Virus record (IMG/VR): IMGVR_UViG_3300035204_001443
Coordinates: 1-46,668 of that record
Source of the DNA: a virus
Length of the DNA stretch: 46,668 nucleotides
Strand: one strand, 5' to 3'
Shown here: positions 24,074 to 33,224 of the stretch, piece by piece
Numbering within the stretch: the first letter of the stretch is position 1
Layout: each line of letters starts with the position of its first letter
Program-made: the position numbers and the translations under genes
Notes under the pieces: model-generated
Database searches by the model: none
What the model saw: the letters and a program-made list of their open reading frames with translations, nothing else
Told to the model about the DNA's origin: nothing

Positions 24074-24509
24074 CTATGTCCTTGTATGATAGTATATTGT
24101 CACTGCATATGCCACTGCATACTGATAAATTTTTAATATTGTAATTTTTTGGTAGTACCGATATACAATTAGGTACCACCGGTTTACCGGGATATGCCCA
24201 TATATAATTCCGGGACGTTATGGTGTAGTCATCTTCCTGATGCCAAAAGCAATGTATCTTGCTGTTGCGTATCATACTGCTTAATGCTTGTAGATTCTTG
24301 GCATGACACCACAATTTATCATTTTCTAAAAACGATTCTTTTACAAAGAAATCTGGCGAGTCGTGACCTAGCAGATAATTACCATTGATGTTCCAAACAT
24401 CTACTTCACAATCAAAACCAGCTCTAAGTGCAAGGGATATATAAACTGGATAATTTTCCAATAATGGCTTGGCTCCAGATATATTTCCTCTGTGTGATAT
24501 AAGGAACAT
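24045..24509 (-). CDS. Glycerophosphodiester phosphodiesterase-like (GDPD) protein
   Basis: A 154-residue protein with features of the GDPD TIM-barrel family: the opening ISHRGNISG (family motif HRG), an EVDVW segment (usual E-x-D), LGHDSPDF (H-D), and then WCHAKNLQAL. It is shorter than typical GDPD enzymes (about 240), so part of the barrel may be reduced. Such proteins can act on phosphodiester-linked glycerol or sugar substituents in surface glycans. It overlaps its upstream neighbour by one base. Confidence 0.68.
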   Translation of the reverse strand: MFLISHRGNISGAKPLLENYPVYISLALRAGFDCEVDVWNINGNYLLGHDSPDFFVKESFLENDKLWCHAKNLQALSSMIRNSKIHCFWHQEDDYTITSRNYIWAYPGKPVVPNCISVLPKNYNIKNLSVCSGICSDNILSYKDIDELSFNACK

Positions 24510-25351
24510 TAGAATTCAAAACGAATTAACCCATCGGCGGCTGGTGTATGAGGGGTATTATACCAACTATTAGCAGTCGCATGCGTACTACACCATCCAC
24601 ATATAGATTTATATTGATAATTAGTTCGTTGCGGGTCAATATCATTTGCTCTAAGCTGAAACCCTAAGCAAATTTCAGATGCCGGAATAGGGCCTTCCAG
24701 ATCAATTCCGGTACCCGGACAATGGTGCCTGAAGTCAAGTATATGGTTATATGTATCGGCATATACATTCATAGCTTCACTATTACCAAAAGCAAAATTA
24801 TCTGAAACGAACGGGACAGTTTGATCTTGCTCATATAAAAACCGATTTCTGGGTTCTTTAGGACCGTGATCTAACCCTGACCAACCGACGAATACCATTT
24901 TTGAATTTCTGCTAGCTTGTGTCAATTCATCATCTAACAATTTGTTAATGAAAAAGCTATCTGGCCGACATCTAATTACTATATCATATTTTTCTCCTGT
25001 AAGATTTTCTTGGTCACTCTTAAGTTGATTTACAGCGTATATGCCATAATACATAGCCGCAGTAGTCTTTCGTTTTGTCATCGGATTTTTATGTATACAA
25101 TTGAAATCCCACTCCAGATCGTTGAACGATTCAGACTTAACGTTGCAAGCGCCTCTACTCAAGAAATAATCATCATTTACAGGGTCTTGAGGCATATCGG
25201 TAAACCTCAAACTATCGCCCCCTATAGATATATCATTCCAGTGATGAACAAATAAATCACCATTGTATGGTTCGAGAAGGTTCTTTTTTATAAGAGGTAA
25301 GCTGAACCGAACAGCACGCGTTAACCCAGATAAACAGACGGCGACTTTCAT
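24509..25351 (-). CDS. Putative glycosyltransferase (280 aa)
   Basis: A glycosyltransferase-like protein opening with KVAVCLSGLTRAV, with a central IVIRCRPDSFFIN stretch that resembles the R-x-R-x-D segment of WavE-type and other capsule transferases, and a later PFVSDNFAFGNSEAMNVY that is common in these families. The end is histidine- and tryptophan-rich. It is similar in layout to the 30584-31408 product but not an evident close paralogue. The donor and acceptor are unknown. It is embedded in the glycan operon with one-base overlaps on both sides. Confidence 0.65.
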   Translation of the reverse strand: MKVAVCLSGLTRAVRFSLPLIKKNLLEPYNGDLFVHHWNDISIGGDSLRFTDMPQDPVNDDYFLSRGACNVKSESFNDLEWDFNCIHKNPMTKRKTTAAMYYGIYAVNQLKSDQENLTGEKYDIVIRCRPDSFFINKLLDDELTQASRNSKMVFVGWSGLDHGPKEPRNRFLYEQDQTVPFVSDNFAFGNSEAMNVYADTYNHILDFRHHCPGTGIDLEGPIPASEICLGFQLRANDIDPQRTNYQYKSICGWCSTHATANSWYNTPHTPAADGLIRFEF

Positions 25352-26046
25352 TAAAATTCCAATCCAGACTCGATAGCATCGCTACGGAACAATTCAGATT
25401 TAGCGACGGCTACTTCATCGAGATCCTTACCGAGCCTTACTAATTTATCTATAATAGGCCCCGGGGCTGTTACGATTTCACAGCCACATCTCTCTGCGTC
25501 AATTACACTCAGAACCCTTTGGCACCCGGCCCATAATGTCTCTACATGGGAATATTTTGTAAGGCGGTCAGTACAGTATCGTACAATAGGCTCCGGAGAA
25601 ACTCCAGCATCTGAAATCCCGCCCGCAAATACAGAAACAATAGTAGGTGTTTGGTTTTCGTTACTAAAGATATCAAGTAATGAATCTATTTGGTTCAGTG
25701 TATGTACTACAGTGACGTTAACCTTAATATTTTCGTCATGCAACTTTCTGATCAACTCAACTGTAGAAGAACCACTAGCAGTAACTACTGGAATTTTAAC
25801 ATATACATTTTCTCCCCATGAGTTAATAATCCTAGCTTGTGCTTCAATCTCATCAATATCATCTGCCCAAGCCTGGAAGGATATAGGCCTTCCATTAGCA
25901 TGCTCTAAGCATTCCGTGGAGAACTCTACATACTTATTTCGGTTGCCTTGAGCCATAAACGATAAGTTGGTTGTAAATCCTACTACATCTTGATGATGAC
26001 TATAGTCGCCAACGTCAACACCATCGTAAAAAATTTTAATATTCAT
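25351..26046 (-). CDS. Transaldolase/fructose-6-phosphate aldolase-like protein (TalC family)
   Basis: A 231-residue TIM-barrel protein of the small transaldolase group. The opening IKIFYDGVDVGDY, the GFTTNLSFM segment (the family's T-T-N-P-x-L region), the Schiff-base lysine in VYVKIPVVTASG (Lys at about residue 84) and INVTVVHTL-like NVTVVHTLNQID support it. Phage talC genes usually steer host carbon flow, but this one lies inside the glycan island beside HldE-C-like and GT9-like genes, so it may make or consume a sugar precursor such as sedoheptulose 7-phosphate. That role is an inference. Confidence 0.78.
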   Translation of the reverse strand: MNIKIFYDGVDVGDYSHHQDVVGFTTNLSFMAQGNRNKYVEFSTECLEHANGRPISFQAWADDIDEIEAQARIINSWGENVYVKIPVVTASGSSTVELIRKLHDENIKVNVTVVHTLNQIDSLLDIFSNENQTPTIVSVFAGGISDAGVSPEPIVRYCTDRLTKYSHVETLWAGCQRVLSVIDAERCGCEIVTAPGPIIDKLVRLGKDLDEVAVAKSELFRSDAIESGLEF

Positions 26047-28102
26047 TAGATATACTTTCCTGTTCTACAAGCTTTGTGAGCCACACAATTGCCATAATAA
26101 TAGCAAACAATCCGTGATCTTTGCTCACTTTCATTCTAAACGGGACAAATCGAATAAAATACATGCACATATAAAACATACCCTTATTAATAACCGTTTG
26201 TCTGTCGTCGTTTAATGTTTTTTGCCAAAACGAAACAATATCAACAATATCAGTGTTCATAGAAACGTTAAAATATTCTTCGACACACTCAAAGCTAGTT
26301 TCACTATAGTTATATAGTGGTGCAGGGAGATATTTCCACTCTTTATAGTTTGAAAAGATGGACTGACACATCTTACCTAAATCTAACTCAACTGCATCAA
26401 AATAATCTGATCCGTCCATATCAATCAATTTAACGTTAGACCCGTTCCATAAAATATTTTCAAATGTGAAATCTCCGTGGATTGGTCGAGTGAATTTAGG
26501 CTTTATCTTATGCTTATCTATACGGCGTAGAAGATTGTTCAAGCCAGAATACATCTTTGAATTAATCATAACATGATCTGAATTTATTAGTAAGTTAAAC
26601 TCCGGATCCCAGGTACAATACATATCAAATTTAGGAAAAATCTTTCTAGTTAAATGATTATTAACCCACTGTATACCGTCTATTTCTCGCTTATAAGAAT
26701 ATATAAACTCATTCATTTCTGGGAACAGGTGCTTTAAGGCATTGATCCTATCGGTTGAAGGTATATCTGCTAGACTTTTATACTCAGCTAAATGTTCCAT
26801 ATCATAGTAGAATTCGTAATTAGAATCGTGACTAGATATAATTTTAGGCGTTATGCCGGGTCGCATAAAATCAAATCTTGCAAGGTCATTCATTTGTCGC
26901 TTTAATATATTATAGTGCTGTATTACGTCTGGATTTTTGATGATTCGCTTTCTAACAAATAACTCACCCGATGAGTCTTTTACTAAGTGCGTCTTGGCGA
27001 ACGACCCTCCATCGAAAGTCTTCTCGAGTACTAAATCGTTAGTACTGATAATATCAGAAATATTAGCATTACATAACCCGTCGTTTCGATTCACTTCAAT
27101 TGAGTTAGCCTGTGGGGTAAACAATTTCGACGGTTTATGATCGTTAATTAAGATGCGAGGTCCAGCCGCAAGGCTCATAACCAACTCATCATATTTAATA
27201 TTAAAATGAGATAGAAGATTGATAACGCTTTGACGGTATTTTTCATTTCTGGCTGTGGTCAGTATTATTTTATGACCGAATTGTTTCCACTCATTCAATG
27301 TATGTGCTCCTTCTAGTAGTGTATTCGATTCCGAATCATTAGTAGAATGTGGATGATGTTTTAGTAGTACGCCATCAATATCACACAGAATTGTACATTT
27401 TTTTCGTAAATGATTTATATGAGTTTCTAGCATATCGGGCGTGCCAAAGAAATGAGCATATCGCGGACTTGTGATTTTTATTTTTTTGTGTAGCGAGTGT
27501 AGCTCTCGTAAGGCATCCGAAACATATGTTGAGTCGTCGTGTATAAACAGAGTTTCAACATTCTTAAATCCGATACACCCGATAATACCTCTAACAGTAT
27601 ACTCATTACTTTCAATTCGTTGCTTCTCACATATCATTTGAACTGTATTATTCTGATCTAGGACGAGCTTTGACCAATTCATCCACTCACCTGGGTTTAT
27701 ACTCCAAGTAGGAATTACAGCATCCCATTCATTAGTATTCAAACTGGTAACAATTTCATCAACATCTAACATATGATCACAATCACATATTATTGACGAC
27801 CCTGTAATATTACCTTTACGAATACCATGCATCAGAGTTTCATAAGGGCCGGAAGTTTTATTGTCTAGAATAATGATATGTACATTAGAATGTGATATCA
27901 AATTCTTGATTGTAGACGATACGTTATATTGATTTTCCTGTTCTTGCGTACATATAAAGTATACGGCGTCAATATCATCCACCCAGCGTTTAAAAGGTAT
28001 AAATACATTTTCAATAAAGGTAATATCACCGATTTTCAAAAACGGCTTAAATGTACTACCAAATCTATCTGCGTTACCAGCGACAGGAAATATAAGATTC
28101 AT
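26036..28102 (-). CDS. Trifunctional fusion: nucleotidyltransferase, HAD phosphatase, APH-like kinase
   Basis: A 688-residue protein with three domains. Residues 1-235 are a sugar nucleotidyltransferase (LIFPVAGNADRFG at the start, CDCDHML near 106). Residues 236-345 are a HAD phosphatase (ILCDIDGVLLKHH, nucleophile Asp241 and acid Asp243, then ILTTARN). Residues 350-688 are an aminoglycoside phosphotransferase/choline-kinase-like kinase with HGDFTFENIL (His542, Asp544) and LIDMDGSD (Asp561). The three activities would suit making an NDP-activated sugar or a choline-like substituent in one polypeptide. LicC/LicA-type phosphocholine activation is a partial parallel, but the HAD domain is extra. 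It overlaps the next gene by 11 nt. Confidence 0.82.
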   Translation of the reverse strand: MNLIFPVAGNADRFGSTFKPFLKIGDITFIENVFIPFKRWVDDIDAVYFICTQEQENQYNVSSTIKNLISHSNVHIIILDNKTSGPYETLMHGIRKGNITGSSIICDCDHMLDVDEIVTSLNTNEWDAVIPTWSINPGEWMNWSKLVLDQNNTVQMICEKQRIESNEYTVRGIIGCIGFKNVETLFIHDDSTYVSDALRELHSLHKKIKITSPRYAHFFGTPDMLETHINHLRKKCTILCDIDGVLLKHHPHSTNDSESNTLLEGAHTLNEWKQFGHKIILTTARNEKYRQSVINLLSHFNIKYDELVMSLAAGPRILINDHKPSKLFTPQANSIEVNRNDGLCNANISDIISTNDLVLEKTFDGGSFAKTHLVKDSSGELFVRKRIIKNPDVIQHYNILKRQMNDLARFDFMRPGITPKIISSHDSNYEFYYDMEHLAEYKSLADIPSTDRINALKHLFPEMNEFIYSYKREIDGIQWVNNHLTRKIFPKFDMYCTWDPEFNLLINSDHVMINSKMYSGLNNLLRRIDKHKIKPKFTRPIHGDFTFENILWNGSNVKLIDMDGSDYFDAVELDLGKMCQSIFSNYKEWKYLPAPLYNYSETSFECVEEYFNVSMNTDIVDIVSFWQKTLNDDRQTVINKGMFYMCMYFIRFVPFRMKVSKDHGLFAIIMAIVWLTKLVEQESISNEY

Positions 28103-29215
28103 TTAAGGCTCCTTAGTATTATTTTCTAACCACTTCTTTTGGGGCAGAATATCTTCCATTATAGGGCCCGGAGGTGGCATTCTCTCCGATAATGATTTTA
28201 ATATAAAGGATGGGCTAACATCAGGATCTGTCTGTCTTAGAGCAATCCATTCATGTAAATGTGTCTGAAGCCATTGAGGTTGAGATACGATAAATTTCCA
28301 TTTTTCGTCGAAGGGGTAATCTTTGAGCTTTAATTTATGTATCGATGATGTAAACACATATCGATTTACACAATAGAATACTCCGCGGGGTTTTAGAGTT
28401 GAGTGTATTATGTTAAAGTAATACGATAATAGCTCTTCAGTCATTTCACCTAGCGATCTCATATTAACAACCAAATCAACATTGAGTTTAGTTATATGTT
28501 GCCCATACCAACTAGGAAGCAATGCTACATTATAGTCGCCAGTCTTCAACATAGACATAATGTCGCGATCGCCAATATCTTTTAATGTTAGTATTTTTCG
28601 ATCAGGATTAATTCTACTCAAGTTGTAATGCTGAACTCCTAAACTCTCAGGTAAATCTAAAACAATATACTTACTATCAGGATATAGATTCATAAGCTTA
28701 TTACACAAGCATCCATACCCTGCACCAATTTCTAGAATAGTGTTAGGTTCAGTTTGTAGATGTTGAAGGGTTCGATGTATTTGCCAAAGAGCGTATATAT
28801 TATAAACGTCGTCAAAATTATATTTTACTCCGTCAATTAAGCAATGACAGGGATTACCAACTTCACAATCTATATATTGCTGAATGAATTCCGGGCCCAC
28901 CATCTCCTCTAACTCATCTACACGACTCTTCATCTCATCCACCTCGACATCAGAGTAATATTCTGAGTATAATTTTTTATTTTTAATGTAATCTTTCCGA
29001 TCTTTAGCATACAGGCCTGTTTCTAACATACAGGTGATACCATTTCGTCTAAAATTTTCCCAACCGGCTGGTTCAGATATCAGATCATAATAGTCACTAT
29101 CGAAAGCATCCCAGTGATCGTTCTCAGGTTTGTGTATAATGTTGTCGCTATTGTTGCATATATATTGAGCAACTCCAAGCTTCATACTCTGTAAAATATC
29201 ATCTAATAATGTCAT
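28103..29215 (-). CDS. Putative sugar O-methyltransferase
   Basis: A 370-residue SAM-dependent methyltransferase. Motif I is ILEIGAGYGCLCNKLM near residue 162, followed by YIVLDLPESLGVQHYNL, the signature of the putative sugar O-methyltransferase family found in capsule and O-antigen clusters. The N-terminal 150 residues (DHWDAFDSDYYDLISEPAGW) are a family-specific cap, and VNMRSLGEMTEELLSYYF follows in the C-terminal half. It abuts the fusion gene with no gap. It probably methylates a sugar of the phage-specified glycan. Confidence 0.78.
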   Translation of the reverse strand: MTLLDDILQSMKLGVAQYICNNSDNIIHKPENDHWDAFDSDYYDLISEPAGWENFRRNGITCMLETGLYAKDRKDYIKNKKLYSEYYSDVEVDEMKSRVDELEEMVGPEFIQQYIDCEVGNPCHCLIDGVKYNFDDVYNIYALWQIHRTLQHLQTEPNTILEIGAGYGCLCNKLMNLYPDSKYIVLDLPESLGVQHYNLSRINPDRKILTLKDIGDRDIMSMLKTGDYNVALLPSWYGQHITKLNVDLVVNMRSLGEMTEELLSYYFNIIHSTLKPRGVFYCVNRYVFTSSIHKLKLKDYPFDEKWKFIVSQPQWLQTHLHEWIALRQTDPDVSPSFILKSLSERMPPPGPIMEDILPQKKWLENNTKEP

Positions 29216-29217
29216 GG

Positions 29218-30591
29218 TTATTGCTTATTATTTTCCAGGTACGTATTTAGATCTTCTGGTGTACCTATACCCCACATTTTTTCAATATGAAATGTTTTGA
29301 TTTTTTTGTTGTCAGAAATAGCATGATTAAATACTGGGCAAACGTAGAATTCATTATTAACGCGGTAATTATTATCAATCATCTCGCGAGCATATTTAAC
29401 GTAGTCGGACCCTCTTTTCCAATAATAAATACCTACAGTTGCAACGTTGCTTATGGGTCGTTTTTCTGCCACCTCAGTCACAAAACCATCATCACCAAGT
29501 TTAGCGTAACTCCACTTTGGATGAGTAGAGGTGAATGACAATATACCACCGTCTATCTCATCCGCGACCATTGAGTACATAAACTCATTGCTATCCCACT
29601 CAACAAGTTGATCTGAATTAGCTATTAACAACGGGTCATCATTGTTAATATATTTCTCAGCTAATAGTGTTGTGCACGCGGCACCTTCTGTCATCCCATC
29701 TACTTGTACTATTTTACAATTTGGCGATATTGCTTGTAGGGTATCTTCCAGACTATACTTAGTATAGTGAGCTTTCTGTACAATAAAGATATGTTCAGCA
29801 TCCACATTTATATTTTCGATGACTGCTTGAATCATGGGGTTGCCGTGCACCTCAATTAACGGTTTAGGAAATGTATAGCCAGCTTGCTCAAATCGGCTAC
29901 CAGCGCCTGCCATTGGGATTAAAACTTTCATATTACCGCCCTGCCACTTTGGTTTAATTATATCTGTTTTGTTGCACTTATCAACTAAATTGTTAATATG
30001 CTCATATGTTACATCGCTAGGGTCTCTAACTGCACATAAATGTGCTCCTGATCTTATCGCACCCGCTCTTCCGATATGAGAATCCTCAACAATTAAAGTA
30101 TCGACCGGATCTATACCAGCTTTAATCATACATTTTAAATATATCTCAGTGGCTGGTTTCGGCTTTGATACGTCTTCATTAGAATAGAAAAAATCGATAT
30201 ATTCAATCAACCCTTTTCGCAACAACATCATCTTGACACTAGAGCGTATTGAATTTGAAGCAACAGATATGGTATAATTTTCGGATTTTAGCTTACGTAG
30301 AATACTTCTAAGACGCTCATCATACGTCATTTCTTCATCTACAATTTTATGTGTGAAATGCTGTTTTTTGGACCAGACATCATTATGATATTCTACTGGC
30401 AATTTTTTATTGTCAGTTAGAAGGTGTAACTTTTTAGTTGTAGGTCGGCCATCATATGTTGATAAATGCTCTTTTCTTGAAATAACATATTTGGAATCAA
30501 TACTCTCGAGAGCGCGATTTAATGCATCATAGTGCAACTCACGGGCATCCACTAACACCCCGTCTAAGTCAAATATAATATGACTAATCAT
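29218..30591 (-). CDS. Fusion of HAD phosphatase and sugar nucleotidyltransferase
   Basis: A 457-residue two-domain enzyme. Residues 1-215 are a beta-phosphoglucomutase-like HAD (IIFDLDGVLVDA with Asp8 and Asp10, VASNSIRSS, then KPKPATEIYLKC). Residues 220-457 are a nucleotidyltransferase (MKVLIPMAGAGSRFEQAGY, then GMTEGAACTTLLA and NSDQLVEWD). I chose the ATG at 30591 because AAGGAG (30601-30606) lies 9 nt upstream; the frame stays open 11 codons further. An ATG at the domain junction (29931) with AGGG 7 nt before it could also start the second domain alone. Pairing a phosphatase with a nucleotidyltransferase resembles sugar-nucleotide assembly. Confidence 0.85.
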   Translation of the reverse strand: MISHIIFDLDGVLVDARELHYDALNRALESIDSKYVISRKEHLSTYDGRPTTKKLHLLTDNKKLPVEYHNDVWSKKQHFTHKIVDEEMTYDERLRSILRKLKSENYTISVASNSIRSSVKMMLLRKGLIEYIDFFYSNEDVSKPKPATEIYLKCMIKAGIDPVDTLIVEDSHIGRAGAIRSGAHLCAVRDPSDVTYEHINNLVDKCNKTDIIKPKWQGGNMKVLIPMAGAGSRFEQAGYTFPKPLIEVHGNPMIQAVIENINVDAEHIFIVQKAHYTKYSLEDTLQAISPNCKIVQVDGMTEGAACTTLLAEKYINNDDPLLIANSDQLVEWDSNEFMYSMVADEIDGGILSFTSTHPKWSYAKLGDDGFVTEVAEKRPISNVATVGIYYWKRGSDYVKYAREMIDNNYRVNNEFYVCPVFNHAISDNKKIKTFHIEKMWGIGTPEDLNTYLENNKQ

Positions 30592-31408
30592 AATAATATT
30601 CTCCTTGAGGTTCCCATTGCGCAAATGGATATTTGTTGTCAGGTGTTTTTTCCCAGAAGATATCTACTCTTGGCATGACTTTAAATACAATATCACGTAT
30701 GCGCGCGCTTTCTGTTTCTGCTGCAAGTCGCTGTGGAGCTTTATCAACAAGATATTGTCTGTAATTATCAATGTGGTGCTTAGCTGTCTTAGAAAATTTA
30801 CCACAGTAGTGAGCTCCAATATGAATGTTCGGTCTTAGATCTTCAGTTTCCCATTGGAGGTTACCATCGGCTTGAGCGTGATGATCTCCGTATGTGGAGT
30901 GAGTACCACGAACAGGGTTTTCAGATAAAGGGCAGTTAAATAACTCTACCAGACTCTTTTTTGATCCCATAAAGAAATGATCTTGCGGGCAGTATGGATA
31001 TGTTCTATTATTTCCCCATACAAATATAGGATCACCAGTATCACTACTATCGATATATTGAAGTTTGGAGCATGTATCGAATTGTGATACAAAAAATTCA
31101 TACAGATCAGTAAAACAGTGATCGTATATCTTTTGATCAGATCTACATTTAACGATAACATCAGCCTCGCATACCTCAACACCTTTAAGGGAGCTAATTA
31201 GCTGTAAATTAATATTGCATTGACCTCCGTTTTCAGGCTTGTCTGTACGAACTACATTAGGCCAATTGATTAAACTATCATACTTTTCGTTGACCCATGT
31301 TGACAGTATGACATTATTGACGAAGGGTAACTGAGTATAATACGTCAATACCTCATTGGTTATAGGCCATATGCCGCCCTGTACTACAATATCAATCTTC
31401 TTACTCAT
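30584..31408 (-). CDS. WavE-like glycosyltransferase
   Basis: A 274-residue protein with the WavE (lipopolysaccharide synthesis) layout: DIVVQGGIWPITNEVLTYY at the start, VNNVILSTWVNEKYDSL, and the VIVKCRSDQKIYD stretch around residue 86. WavE proteins act in lipopolysaccharide outer-core synthesis of Vibrio and relatives. The gene is the second 'R-x-D' transferase of the island. It overlaps upstream by 4 nt and downstream by 8 nt, so translation is coupled. Donor unknown. Confidence 0.75.
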   Translation of the reverse strand: MSKKIDIVVQGGIWPITNEVLTYYTQLPFVNNVILSTWVNEKYDSLINWPNVVRTDKPENGGQCNINLQLISSLKGVEVCEADVIVKCRSDQKIYDHCFTDLYEFFVSQFDTCSKLQYIDSSDTGDPIFVWGNNRTYPYCPQDHFFMGSKKSLVELFNCPLSENPVRGTHSTYGDHHAQADGNLQWETEDLRPNIHIGAHYCGKFSKTAKHHIDNYRQYLVDKAPQRLAAETESARIRDIVFKVMPRVDIFWEKTPDNKYPFAQWEPQGEYYYD

Positions 31409-31845
31409 TTTAATAAGTCTATTTCTTTAATTATATTTGTCGTGGAATAGCCTTCAATTGTATTGAACACTTTAACAGTGGATATATCCGAGCCAACTAT
31501 ATATTTTGGATGGGTTTTTTCTGTCACGCTTATATCATAATCCCCGCCTTTAACAATAATATCAGGCTTAATCTGTTTAATCAGGTTATATGGTGTCTGT
31601 TCGTTGAATGTAATAACATCATCAACCCATCTAAGCGATTCTAAGATGTATATTCTATCTTGTTCCGTATTTATTGGTCGTGACGGGCCTTTTAATTCGG
31701 TTATACTTTCGTCGCTGTTTAAACCTACAATAACCTTTCCAGGGCCACCCGTCGTTTTATGTGCTAGGTCATGACAGTATTCTAATAATCTGACATGACC
31801 GTAATGAATAATATCAAAGCATCCGTTTGTAAAGATTATTTTCAT
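31405..31845 (-). CDS. Cytidylyltransferase-family protein, HldE C-terminal domain-like
   Basis: A 146-residue nucleotidyltransferase. TNGCFDIIHYGHVRLLE carries the H-x-G-H motif (HYGH), and KVIVGLNSDESI, KGPSRPINTEQDR, WVDDVITF and DIIVKGGDY follow in the order seen in domain II of RfaE/HldE, which adenylylates D-glycero-beta-D-manno-heptose 1-phosphate. The kinase half of HldE is absent. Glycerol-3-phosphate cytidylyltransferase is the closest alternative. With the GT9-like gene two positions upstream, it suggests transfer of a heptose or similar sugar. Confidence 0.82.
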   Translation of the reverse strand: MKIIFTNGCFDIIHYGHVRLLEYCHDLAHKTTGGPGKVIVGLNSDESITELKGPSRPINTEQDRIYILESLRWVDDVITFNEQTPYNLIKQIKPDIIVKGGDYDISVTEKTHPKYIVGSDISTVKVFNTIEGYSTTNIIKEIDLLK

Positions 31846-31846
31846 A

Positions 31847-32476
31847 CTATGCTGTCTTGAACACTCCTGTAAGTATGTTAGTTAATTCAGCTTCTGGCTT
31901 TCTTATAAGATCCTCAACATTAGTATAAGCCACCAACGTATACCCTATTTTACCCATAAAGGATTCAAGTGATGATTTATTGAAATGCCATAAATGTTCG
32001 TCCGGTCGACGATGTCTCCACTCTTTAAACCACTCGTCGCTTACGTTATGACACTCAGGTACAGATATATAGATATACTCTGCTTGTAGCTCTGATATAT
32101 CATGTATGTTATTAAAATGCTCTAGTACGTCAAAGAAGCATACCACCTCATATTCATTTTTATATATATCGGTAACTTCAGTGACGTTAGACGGTACTGG
32201 GTACCCGGATATATCACTACCAAAGCATGTGATACCTGCAGCAGTTGAAAGTTTAAGAAAATCACCGTTTCCATATCCCACATCTAGTAGTGTGCGCGGG
32301 ATGTGCCCGATAGTTTTTATTAGATATCCGAGCCGTAAATAACTCATAAAATTACCTAGCTCACCGTAGGAGTTATATCTAACATCAATATAATCTATAT
32401 CGTAAACTTTTTGCTTGTTAAAGATATGCTCCTGGTAAATAATACCGTCGCTGTTTACATTATAGCCATCGATCAT
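31847..32476 (-). CDS. SAM-dependent methyltransferase (Methyltransf_23-like)
   Basis: A 209-residue methyltransferase with motif I LLDVGYGNGDFLKLS near residue 63, FGSDISGYPV, and CFFDVLEHFNNIHD, the D-V-L-E-H motif typical of Methyltransf_23 and Methyltransf_11 proteins. ISVPECHNVSDEW and HLWHFNKSSLESF follow as in family members that act in surface-glycan clusters. An AATAAATA sequence lies 17 nt upstream of its start, inside the end of the previous gene, but it is farther than other late boxes and is not claimed as a promoter. The substrate is unknown. Confidence 0.8.
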   Translation of the reverse strand: MIDGYNVNSDGIIYQEHIFNKQKVYDIDYIDVRYNSYGELGNFMSYLRLGYLIKTIGHIPRTLLDVGYGNGDFLKLSTAAGITCFGSDISGYPVPSNVTEVTDIYKNEYEVVCFFDVLEHFNNIHDISELQAEYIYISVPECHNVSDEWFKEWRHRRPDEHLWHFNKSSLESFMGKIGYTLVAYTNVEDLIRKPEAELTNILTGVFKTA

Positions 32477-32492
32477 ATTCAGTACTTATCAC

Positions 32493-33224
32493 TTATTTAT
32501 TATACTTCCATCTCGCAGATAGTATAGGTTTTACAGATGTAAAACTCGGCGGCGTCCATCTGGAATATATATTAAGATTGTTGCATGTTATTAGTTTTTC
32601 GATAATACATACAATTATTGTATCTACAGTATGTATTTGTGTTGCATTCTCTATCACTTTACACCAATCGAATACACTAAATCCTGTATAAAATTCCATA
32701 TTAACAACCCTCATTGATGATGGATTGATATCAATATGTTCACATACACGAGTACCGGGCGGAGACCCGAAGTTTTTATTTATAAAAATATATTCATCAC
32801 CTTCTGTGAGACCTAGTACATCGCTAAATAGTGCATTTTCTTTCTCAGTATCTCTGTTAAATGTAATGTACTCTACCCAGTCGGTATAGTCGAGATTGAC
32901 CAGTTTATATTTACATACCATCACAGAGTCGTGTAGTTGATGCTGATCTGCATGTTGCAGCGGTATGTATAGAAGTTGATCTGTATCTATAATTGTATTA
33001 GTAGATGAATGATATATGTCTTGTCCTGGAAAGGTGTCATGTATATCTACATATTCTATTCTATTACTTTTTATATACGAGACATCATCTATGAAATTTG
33101 GTATAACCGGCCATATAATATTCAAATTATACTTTTCAATAATCTTTTTAGCAATCTTCTGACAGAATAATATATCCCCTAAGCCTGCGGGCTGCCTTAC
33201 CAAACAATTCTTTATAGTACTCAC
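32493..33224 (-). CDS. Glycosyltransferase family 9-like protein (heptosyltransferase-like)
   Basis: A 243-residue protein opening with VRQPAGLGDILFCQKIAK, matching the GLGD-x-(I/L) signature of GT9 heptosyltransferases, and with a C-terminal motif around HTVDTIIVCIIEKL where GT9 proteins have their donor-site T-x-D segment. It is shorter than typical GT9 (about 340), mainly in the middle. GT9 enzymes use ADP-heptose, which pairs with the HldE-like gene two positions downstream. Confidence 0.65.
   Translation of the reverse strand: MSTIKNCLVRQPAGLGDILFCQKIAKKIIEKYNLNIIWPVIPNFIDDVSYIKSNRIEYVDIHDTFPGQDIYHSSTNTIIDTDQLLYIPLQHADQHQLHDSVMVCKYKLVNLDYTDWVEYITFNRDTEKENALFSDVLGLTEGDEYIFINKNFGSPPGTRVCEHIDINPSSMRVVNMEFYTGFSVFDWCKVIENATQIHTVDTIIVCIIEKLITCNNLNIYSRWTPPSFTSVKPILSARWKYNK

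Noticed and set aside
32494-32501. AATAAATA as a late promoter for the 31847-32476 methyltransferase
   Set aside because: The spacing to the ATG is 17 nt, unlike most late boxes here, and the sequence is explained by the codons at the end of the upstream gene (Asn-Lys-stop).
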